DNA of 55,435 nt. Origin: a virus. Positions within the stretch are counted from its first letter, which is position 1; every line of letters starts with the position of its first letter. Below are positions 49,733-55,435 of this stretch, piece by piece. The stretch covers positions 1 to 55,435 of IMG/VR virus record IMGVR_UViG_3300042934_000351. The stretch is one strand, 5' to 3'. The position numbers and the translations under genes are program-made. The notes beneath the pieces were generated by a model. That model saw only the letters and a list, made by a program, of their open reading frames with translations. It was not told the DNA's origin and did no database searches.

Positions 49733-50052
49733 TGGCTAAGCTTTCAAAGCACAAGAGCGTTCGACAGGCCCTGCAGTACGTGGAGAGCGAGCCTGAGTGG
49801 CCCGACACGCCACGGCTCGACATGCCTGTCTGGGAGATCGTGGCTCGGAACCTGTTCGACCACGCCAACAACCCTGACAAGAGTCGCACGTCCATGAACA
49901 GGGCGGTGCGAGCTCAGAAGATCATCCTCGACCGACTGACAGGTACGCGTCGGACAGGCACGAACCCCGCTGTGCGCAATGCTCAGCAGGTTCACCTGGC
50001 TGACCTGACAGCAGGCATCGAGCCCGTCCGCGACCCTGAGCAGGTTATCTGA
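49732..50052 (+). CDS. Candidate terminase small subunit or packaging accessory (106 aa)
   Basis: The 106-residue product has a basic, helical centre (SRTSMNRAVRAQKIILDRLT) and basic GTRRTGTNPAVRN segment. It overlaps the terminase stop by one base (TGATG). Size, basic helices and position are compatible with a small terminase subunit, which recognises phage DNA, but a small subunit placed after the large one is not the commonest order. No specific family is recognised. Confidence 0.5.
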   Translation: MAKLSKHKSVRQALQYVESEPEWPDTPRLDMPVWEIVARNLFDHANNPDKSRTSMNRAVRAQKIILDRLTGTRRTGTNPAVRNAQQVHLADLTAGIEPVRDPEQVI

Positions 50053-50336
50053 TGAGTACTGAGCTGGTCCACGTTCGGAAGCTCCGCTCGGACATTCCCG
50101 AAGAGCACACGGGCTCTGACGACGAGAGGTTCGAGTGGCTGTGGATGCAGCGGCTCGCGACCGTCGGCAGCATCTACCTGCGCGCAAAGAACCCAAGAGA
50201 CCGCATGGCCGCAAAGGTCGTGCTGGACTCTACGATGTCAGCGAACCTTCCCTCGATCGAGCTTCTGCTTCGACGCCTAGAAGGTGGAGCAGTAGCTGAT
50301 CAGACACTGGTGGAAGAGGAGTCTCTGCCGATCTGA
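50052..50336 (+). CDS. Hypothetical protein, last rightward gene (94 aa)
   Basis: A 94-residue helical protein (DERFEWLWMQRLATVGSIYL, then LRRLEGGAVADQTLVEEESL) with no recognised family. It overlaps the previous gene by one base. Its last 107 bases face the 3' end of a minus-strand gene, so the two transcripts converge here with no obvious terminator. It is an alternative candidate for a terminase partner. Confidence 0.65.
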   Translation: MSTELVHVRKLRSDIPEEHTGSDDERFEWLWMQRLATVGSIYLRAKNPRDRMAAKVVLDSTMSANLPSIELLLRRLEGGAVADQTLVEEESLPI

Positions 50337-50580
50337 CGGCCGGTGGAACCGGGCGTGTGTCAAGCCTGACTTGCTTGATAGCCTTAGATACTGCCCCTTG
50401 ACAGCTACCGCACTTGCAGGCTAGTGGGTGCCAGTACGCCTCATCGAGAGCGTACGTCATCGGCATCTTGCGATCAGCAACAGGGATGACGACGATCGGG
50501 TTCTTCTCGTTCTCGATCCGCCAGACCCTCTGCTGCTCGGTGGCCCGCCAGCGTGCGTAGCCTGGGTCAGTCTTCTTCAT
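50230..50580 (-). CDS. Hypothetical Cys-containing protein (116 aa)
   Basis: The first ~75 residues look real: WRIENEKNPIVVIPVADRK then MTYALDEAYWHPLACKCGSC with a CKCGSC knuckle that may bind zinc. The last ~40 residues lie antisense to the end of the rightward gene and are of low information (LLLHLLGVEAEARSREGS). The ATG at 50580 overlaps the upstream gene by 14 bases. It ends the short operon that starts at the 51180 promoter. Function is unknown. Confidence 0.6.
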   Translation of the reverse strand: MKKTDPGYARWRATEQQRVWRIENEKNPIVVIPVADRKMPMTYALDEAYWHPLACKCGSCQGAVSKAIKQVRLDTRPVPPAVRSAETPLPPVSDQLLLHLLGVEAEARSREGSLTS

Positions 50581-51148
50581 CTTGGTCGAGCACTCCTGCG
50601 TCGTACTCCGGCCACAGGGTCAGGCACGCAGGCTTGCGCCGCTCTACCCTGAATCCCTTGTTCACGGTGTAGGCCTTCCCCACAGGCCGACCCAAGATGG
50701 TGGTCTTCTTCGGTGTCCCGAAGTACTCTTTGAGGATTGCATTGATGTGCCTCAAATGCATATTGGCGCTGCCATTTGCAGCGCCTCCTCTCCAGTTCTC
50801 TTTATCTACCCCTTCGGCCTCGACGATCTCCTTGATCGTCTGGCCGGTTGCCCACTCAAAAATCATGGGCGCGTTGATCTTGTGACCACGATAGCGAGTG
50901 CCAGGACGCAGGGAGCGGATGAACAACCGCACCTGCCTCTCCCACTCTACCCGAGCAGGGTTCTCCTCGACGACGAAGTCCGACCTCGTCAACGGGAGTC
51001 GTCCCCTACTGCTCTTGGGTAGGATCAGTGACGTGACGAGGTCTGCCGTCTCTGCCTCGCCTGCTGTGCTGGGAAAAAGAATGGCGGGGTCGAACTCCTT
51101 AGCGAGAGCTCGCTCCAACTCGGCCATTTCCCTATCTGCCTCACTCAT
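50567..51148 (-). CDS. Possible DNA-binding protein (193 aa)
   Basis: The start is the ATG at 51148 with GGAAGGAAACC, about 30 bases after a TATAAT box. Residues ~1-70 are acidic, then comes a basic region (WERQVRLFIRSLRPGTRYRG) and a helix-turn-helix-like stretch (EWATGQTIKEIVEAEGVDKE) followed by a basic C-terminal domain. The pattern suggests a transcription factor or other DNA-binding protein near the convergence point of the two arms. No family is firmly recognised. Confidence 0.6.
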   Translation of the reverse strand: MSEADREMAELERALAKEFDPAILFPSTAGEAETADLVTSLILPKSSRGRLPLTRSDFVVEENPARVEWERQVRLFIRSLRPGTRYRGHKINAPMIFEWATGQTIKEIVEAEGVDKENWRGGAANGSANMHLRHINAILKEYFGTPKKTTILGRPVGKAYTVNKGFRVERRKPACLTLWPEYDAGVLDQDEED

Positions 51149-51179
51149 GGTTTCCTTCCGACACATGGGCTCACGGCCC

Positions 51180-51185
51180 ATTATA
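51180..51185 (-). promoter_or_regulatory. Candidate promoter -10 box, AACGGTATAATGGG
   Basis: The minus strand shows a perfect TATAAT directly after the T-run of the terminator at 51201-51226. The start codon of the 193-residue gene is about 30 bases downstream. No -35 hexamer is evident, since the terminator occupies that position. Confidence 0.65.
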
Positions 51186-51200
51186 CCGTTAAAAACGAAA

Positions 51201-51226
51201 GGAGGGGTGGCCGTAGCCACCCCTCC
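51201..51226 (-). terminator. Rho-independent terminator after the primase gene
   Basis: An 11-bp perfect stem (51201-51211 with 51216-51226, arm GGAGGGGTGGC) with a 4-base loop follows the primase stop by 10 bases. It is followed on the minus strand by TTTCGTTTTT. It cleanly ends the replication operon. Confidence 0.9.
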
Positions 51227-51235
51227 GTGCTTGAC

Positions 51236-52045
51236 TCAGCCGTACTTGAAGATGTTCTCGATGATCGAGTGGATCTCGCTTATCGAGAGCCCGAGCTCTT
51301 CTCCTCGCTCGGTGACACGTATCTCCCAATCAGGATAAGACGTTGCATACATCTGCGTCCCGATTGCGTAGAGACGTTGATTGCGTGTCCCGACCTTAGC
51401 CGGTTGAGCAAGCTGAGTTGCCAGTCTGTCATGGATGATGACAAGCTCATCCTCGTCCAGTCCTTCGGTTCCATGCCTGGTCACCTTCGCGTTGTGTCTG
51501 ATCTGCTTGGCACGAGTCAGCAGGTCGTAGAACGTCATCGGCAGCTCAGCGATCGGCTTGCCGTTCCACTTCTGGTTGTCGTGGTGGTACACGACTCCCG
51601 TACCTCTGATGTCGACACCGGGGATGATCCCGTTGTGATCTTCCAGGTCATCGAACCCTCTCAGCGCATTCCATGTCGCCATCGGGATGCGGTAGAACAG
51701 GTGGTACCCGTTCCCTCCCTTGCTCCGCTCTGCCAGGGTCTCCGGCAGGCGAAGGAGCTGCGCCGTCTGAAGTCCGCCGTTCTTGCCGTCGATGTCGATG
51801 CACACGAACGGGATGCTCCGCATCACGAACGCGAACGGCTGACGGAACTTCGTGAAGGCGTCTACCGAGCGCTTGACGGCGAACCGTCCTGCTTCTCGGT
51901 TGGTGACGAAGTCCTTGGCTCCCCATCCGCTCTCGGTCTTTCCGGAGGGTCCCACTCGAACCAGGGACAGGGTTCCGTACTCCGCGAACTCTGCAGGAAT
52001 AGGTTCCGGATCTGTGTACTGTTCATTGTTCTCGAACCATTGCAT
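51236..52045 (-). CDS. AEP-type primase-polymerase (Prim-Pol)
   Basis: This 269-residue protein matches the bifunctional DNA primase/polymerase N-terminal family of the archaeo-eukaryotic primase superfamily. CIDIDGKNGG near residue 82 holds the metal-binding Asp pair. SKGGNGYHLFYR near 108 is the conserved His motif, and PGVDIRGTGVVYHH near 143 is the third motif. It makes primers for the family A polymerase. It lies two bases after the SF3 helicase gene; together they replace the single primase-helicase of T7. The gene ends the operon at a strong terminator. Confidence 0.9.
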   Translation of the reverse strand: MQWFENNEQYTDPEPIPAEFAEYGTLSLVRVGPSGKTESGWGAKDFVTNREAGRFAVKRSVDAFTKFRQPFAFVMRSIPFVCIDIDGKNGGLQTAQLLRLPETLAERSKGGNGYHLFYRIPMATWNALRGFDDLEDHNGIIPGVDIRGTGVVYHHDNQKWNGKPIAELPMTFYDLLTRAKQIRHNAKVTRHGTEGLDEDELVIIHDRLATQLAQPAKVGTRNQRLYAIGTQMYATSYPDWEIRVTERGEELGLSISEIHSIIENIFKYG

Positions 52046-52047
52046 GC

Positions 52048-53439
52048 TTAGCCTTCCGCTACCTGTTGATCCTCTTCGTCGCTCTTCTGGAACATGCCCA
52101 GTGCGTGCAACGTCGTAGGCTTGATCTCTGTGATCAGTCGTCGTGTGGCAGGCTTGCCACCCTCACGACGCGTGACGCGCTTGATTACGAAGTGCTCTCC
52201 CAGCATGTCCCACACATCGTTCGCAGTACGCTCTCCATATCCCTGGTTGTGGAGCCAGGGCTGGAGAATGTCTGCGAGCTTGTCAGCACGGTACTCTCCC
52301 GTGCCGAGCTCCTTGAGGATGCTACCATCCTTACGGATGATGTCCTCCAGGAACGCCAGCACAGGGCTGGTGTCCACGATGTGCGAGACCTGCAGGTTCT
52401 TGCTCTCCTCTGACGGTGCCAGCCTGGAGCTGAGTTCGTCTTCGGGTACCCAGTGCTCCCACAGGAGTGTGAGCAGGGCGTCCATCATCTTCTCGCTCTG
52501 CATGTAGGCGAGGAAGTTCAGGTCGTCCGGGTACTCATTCGGGAAGTTGAAGCGCACGAGACGCTTCTGGAGAGCAGCGCTCTTGTCTCGCGCCTTCGGC
52601 TCCTTGTTGAGAGCCTCGATGAAGAGCGCGTTTGTCTGTACCTCGAAGGGTTCGTTCTCGAACTTGAGTTCGATGATCAGAGGCTCACCTGCCACGATCG
52701 TCTTCTCCGGTCCCGATTCCGGAATATAGGCCTGCGGCCCATCGAAGACGATGTTGGCGAGCTTGTTGTTCAGCGTGTTCAGGATAGGCCGTTGTGCGGC
52801 CATTGCCTGACGCTGAACGCCACTGATGTTGCTCTTGCCCAGAAGCTTCTTGAGCATCTTGAGCAGAGTACCCTTACCGTTACGGCCTTCGCCGAGCAGG
52901 ATGATGTACTTGACGGCTGACCACCCAGGCTGCAGCGCAGTAGCCAGGTGGTACAGGAGGCTCCGTGCTTGTGTTTCCCCGTCGAGCCACTCGACGAGGA
53001 TCTTGAAGAGTTCTTCGACGTACTTGTAGTCAGATGACTCCTTGGGGATGATCGTGTAGGGAATGTAGTTGGCGACGAAGTCACCAACCGTGTGCGGAGT
53101 AAACCCCATGTCCGTCAGACGCCCGAGCTGACCGAACGAGTCCTTGACCAGGACGTTCGGCACTGCGTCGTAGACAGGCGTAGCCTGCTGACGGAGCATG
53201 TACTTGAAGTTGGCGAACTCCACCGGAGCGCTGAAGAGGATGTCAAGCATCTTCGTCCTCTTGTACAGCGCCTCGTTGTTGAGCTCAGTCCAGATCGTGC
53301 GGTCCGGTGCGGGGTTGTCCTCACCGGTCTCGTAATCCACAGGAACATAGATGAGCCCATTGTACAGTCTCATGTCTACGACAGCTGCCATCGCAACTGC
53401 GATGGTAACGAGGTCGGCTTTGCCGTAGACCCTAGGCAT
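52048..53439 (-). CDS. SF3 replicative helicase (D5/P4-like)
   Basis: The 463-residue product is a superfamily 3 helicase of phage/plasmid P4 type. Walker A is LLGEGRNGKGTLLK (residues ~181-194), the Walker B segment lies in KLANIVFDGP, and FIEALNKEPKARDKSAALQK with a following Arg corresponds to motif C and the sensor/arginine finger region. An N-terminal all-helical/D5-like part precedes it. The start chosen is the ATG at 53439, which overlaps the stop of a 47-codon gene by 8 bases; a GTG at 53475 would overlap that gene much more. It pairs with the Prim-Pol encoded next. Confidence 0.88.
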   Translation of the reverse strand: MPRVYGKADLVTIAVAMAAVVDMRLYNGLIYVPVDYETGEDNPAPDRTIWTELNNEALYKRTKMLDILFSAPVEFANFKYMLRQQATPVYDAVPNVLVKDSFGQLGRLTDMGFTPHTVGDFVANYIPYTIIPKESSDYKYVEELFKILVEWLDGETQARSLLYHLATALQPGWSAVKYIILLGEGRNGKGTLLKMLKKLLGKSNISGVQRQAMAAQRPILNTLNNKLANIVFDGPQAYIPESGPEKTIVAGEPLIIELKFENEPFEVQTNALFIEALNKEPKARDKSAALQKRLVRFNFPNEYPDDLNFLAYMQSEKMMDALLTLLWEHWVPEDELSSRLAPSEESKNLQVSHIVDTSPVLAFLEDIIRKDGSILKELGTGEYRADKLADILQPWLHNQGYGERTANDVWDMLGEHFVIKRVTRREGGKPATRRLITEIKPTTLHALGMFQKSDEEDQQVAEG

Positions 53440-53575
53440 TGATGCTGGACCTGGTGCTTGTCTGGCCGAGAGCACGTAGCATCCCGACCTTCAGTTCGAT
53501 CTTGACTCGTTCTACTGCAGACAGGTCTTCATAGACCAGCATGCAGAGATACCTCTCGATCTCCGTTTCCAACAT
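53432..53575 (-). CDS. Small helical protein (47 aa)
   Basis: A short frame encodes MLETEIERYLCMLVYEDLSA followed by VERVKIELKVGMLRALGQT and a Ser/Thr end. GAAAGAGGG precedes the ATG at 53575 and the stop overlaps the helicase start by 8 bases, which supports both this gene and the helicase start at 53439. It may be a small adaptor of the helicase, by position only. The 51-base gap to the upstream helicase gene contains a possible GATAAT box. Confidence 0.68.
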   Translation of the reverse strand: MLETEIERYLCMLVYEDLSAVERVKIELKVGMLRALGQTSTRSSINA

Positions 53576-53626
53576 GGCGCCCTCTTTCAGTGCAGTTCCG
53601 TATTCTCAATTATCACATGCTTGGCA

Positions 53627-54826
53627 CTAGAAGGTGGCTGTTACGACCAGTCGCGGTCGTGCATCTGCCGCACCTCGTGGGAGGATACGACCGATGAGTT
53701 GACGACGTAGCGACGGGTCACCGTCGATGTCGTCGAGGATCAGCATGGACGTACACACCTTGTCGATGCCATCCATACCTGTTGCGATTGCGGTTGTACC
53801 GATAAGCCAACCGCCCTGCGCGTTGATGAACTCATTCTTGATCGGGTCCACGTTTGTCTTCGGCGTGTCTCCGTCGATGAGCCACGTGTTCCCCGAGAGA
53901 GTCCGCTTCAGCGCCTGTGCCACTGTCTTGTGAGCACAGAACACCATCCACTTCGTTCTGTCAGGGAACCTCGACAGCTCCAGAGAGACCTCATCGAGAA
54001 TCTCTTCTCGGATCAAGCCCTCTTCGTCAATGAAACGGTGGTTGATGCGCGCGTGACGCTTCTCCATCTCACTGTTCATGATGCGCTTCTTGCGACGGTT
54101 GATGTTGTATCGCTCGAAGAGATCATCGTCGAACGCTGGGAGGTACAGGTCCCTCGGCGTCCACGTCGCCGTATCCTCGATGTACGAGACCCACGGCCTG
54201 CTCAACAGGAAGTCGATGGCAGAGTCGTAGTTCTTGAACGGCGTGTCCTTGTCCACGTCAGGGACACGTGAGAACCTGTTCATCTGACAGTTGCAGTTAT
54301 CCCACAACCAGTTGATGTAGTTGCGGCCTGGTGCTTCGTCTCCGATCGCAGTGAGACAGAATACTCTCTCTGCGTCGTTGTAGTTCGGCGTGGCGGAAGC
54401 CAGGACGATGTCGCCCTGGAACGTGCGCATCATGCGGTTGAGCTTCTTCCAGCCCGCCGCGCTGTGTCCACCCATTTGGTGGAACTCATCGATGATCCAG
54501 GCCACGTCAGACTTGGAGTACTTGGTGTTCTCCATCCGGAACTTCTGAACAGAGTCGATCCTGATGTCCAGGCCCAGCGCCTTGGCGTCAGCGATCCAGT
54601 CCCCATGCGTAGCAGGCGGAGCGATGACAACTACACGCTTGTGCCCTCGCGTTGCGATCAGTGCGAGAGCGGTCTTGGTCTTGCCCTTCCCCGTCGGGAA
54701 GAAGAGCAGCTGTCGCTTGAGGGATGCGCCCCACTGGAGGTACGCATCCCTCTGCGACGGAGACCAAGCCTCGAACTTCGGATCGGTGGCCCGAAAGATT
54801 TTCTCAGCTTCGTCCCACGTGACCAT
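53627..54826 (-). CDS. SF2 DEAD/DEAH-like helicase
   Basis: This 399-residue ATPase has superfamily 2 motifs in order: Walker A FPTGKGKTKTA (~44-54), DEFH in IIDEFHQMG (~113), motif III ASATPNY (~145), and motif VI QLIGRILPRG near the C terminus. Phage enzymes of this type remodel branched DNA or assist recombination-dependent replication. The ATG at 54826 overlaps the previous stop by one base (TGATG). Length fits single-subunit phage SF2 helicases. Confidence 0.93.
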   Translation of the reverse strand: MVTWDEAEKIFRATDPKFEAWSPSQRDAYLQWGASLKRQLLFFPTGKGKTKTALALIATRGHKRVVVIAPPATHGDWIADAKALGLDIRIDSVQKFRMENTKYSKSDVAWIIDEFHQMGGHSAAGWKKLNRMMRTFQGDIVLASATPNYNDAERVFCLTAIGDEAPGRNYINWLWDNCNCQMNRFSRVPDVDKDTPFKNYDSAIDFLLSRPWVSYIEDTATWTPRDLYLPAFDDDLFERYNINRRKKRIMNSEMEKRHARINHRFIDEEGLIREEILDEVSLELSRFPDRTKWMVFCAHKTVAQALKRTLSGNTWLIDGDTPKTNVDPIKNEFINAQGGWLIGTTAIATGMDGIDKVCTSMLILDDIDGDPSLRRQLIGRILPRGAADARPRLVVTATF

Positions 54827-55435
54827 CAGAGACGCTCGTCGTGCTCTCCGGGAACGTCGCGCAGCATGTCGCGCTCGGCGTTCTCGTAGGGGTGACGCGG
54901 ACCGGGGTCCGGCATGCGACGACGGACGAGCTTGACGTCGGAACGGTCGAGGATCGCCTGACCACGGGCCAGGAACTTCTCGACGATCGCGCCTTCCTCG
55001 TCGTTCTGCGTCGGCCCCTTCTCCCGACGGATCTTGATCTCCATGTACTCCTTCGCCGTCGCGGCCTCGACCATGTCAGAGCCGATGACCTCCTTGGCGA
55101 TCTGGAGGTAGCCCTCGATGTCGTCGTAGTTGTCCTTGTAGTCCGGCATCTTGCCGAGACGGTGCAGCTTGACGAGCATGAAGATCGCGGGCACGTCGAC
55201 CGGCTGGACCTTGCGGCCCGACAGGTAGGCGTTGATCATCGCCGCCTGCTCCACCTGGTTCTGTACCTTGTCGCCGTAGGCGGCACGCGCATCCAGGATT
55301 TCGATCGTTGCTTCCGGGTTCGGAATGTGCTGCATCTTCTCGCTGGGGCTCCACGGGTCCCGCTCGAACGTGGTACGTACCACGTCGGAGCCGTCGCACC
55401 AGTAGCGTCGCGGCGGCTCGAACTTGACGTCGACC
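54826..55435 (-). CDS. DUF6378-like protein, C-terminal part (gene continues at 189-1)
   Basis: This is the larger part of the 223-residue gene cut by the contig ends; its start is at 189 in the left copy of the repeat. The segment AAYGDKVQNQVEQAAMINAY followed by VDVPAIFMLVKLHRLGKMPD and DIEGYLQIA resembles the DUF6378 domain (a YG(D/H) motif, then a helical core and a D-x-x-GY turn) found in many actinophages. That domain is helical and has no activity known to me. The C terminus is charged and may be flexible. It is co-transcribed with WhiB upstream and the SF2 helicase downstream. Confidence 0.78.
   Translation of the reverse strand, partial: VDVKFEPPRRYWCDGSDVVRTTFERDPWSPSEKMQHIPNPEATIEILDARAAYGDKVQNQVEQAAMINAYLSGRKVQPVDVPAIFMLVKLHRLGKMPDYKDNYDDIEGYLQIAKEVIGSDMVEAATAKEYMEIKIRREKGPTQNDEEGAIVEKFLARGQAILDRSDVKLVRRRMPDPGPRHPYENAERDMLRDVPGEHDERL
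55309..55435. repeat. Terminal 127-bp direct repeat, right copy
   Basis: These bases are identical to 1-127. Removing one copy closes the genome and restores one intact minus-strand gene across the join. Confidence 0.97.

Overview
This window is the complete genome of a virulent, podovirus-like phage that very probably infects an actinobacterium. The first 127 bases (1-127) are repeated exactly at the end (55309-55435). That is what an assembler leaves when it closes a circular or terminally redundant molecule, so the unique genome is about 55,308 bp and the gene cut by the ends (1-189 joined to 54826-55435) is intact. The host guess rests on high GC with GTG/TTG starts, a WhiB-like protein (a family confined to actinobacteria and their phages), fibronectin-III tail modules and a NrdH-like redoxin. 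From memory only, the size, podoviral gene set and single ~13.5-kb gene recall the cluster EK Microbacterium phages; this was not checked.

Layout. From about 14.1 kb down to 1, and on across the junction to 50.2 kb, everything is read on the minus strand. This early/middle arm has small accessory genes (8.3-14.1 kb) and then the replication module: DUF2815-type ssDNA-binding protein, DUF2800 nuclease, family A DNA polymerase, RuvC-like resolvase, WhiB, DUF6378, SF2 helicase, SF3 helicase and AEP primase-polymerase. From 14.57 to 50.34 kb everything is read on the plus strand. This late arm runs: one giant virion gene of 4,526 codons (about 24.6% of the genome), portal, major capsid protein, tail/fibre proteins, endolysin, two holin candidates, two probable internal virion proteins, two tail-tube proteins, another fibre, assembly proteins and terminase.

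The arms diverge around two non-coding blocks, 12853-13748 and 14094-14570. The first holds an imperfect dyad of about 370 bp with repeated GCTTCTAWT elements, the best replication-origin candidate. Next to it lie a membrane/coiled-coil protein and two helix-turn-helix-rich proteins.

The most interesting observation is in the giant protein. Residues ~804-880 contain a GGDFDGD signature in a context that follows the catalytic double-psi beta-barrel of RNA polymerase beta' (R-x-P, then IQ, then DFDGD, then SPAE...LMS). No other RNA polymerase gene is visible. I propose a virion-packaged, injected RNA polymerase inside a ~4,500-residue virion protein, by analogy with crAss-like and N4 phages. 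This is an inference from one motif region and needs a structure prediction to confirm. No integrase, CRISPR array, tRNA or insertion sequence was recognised.
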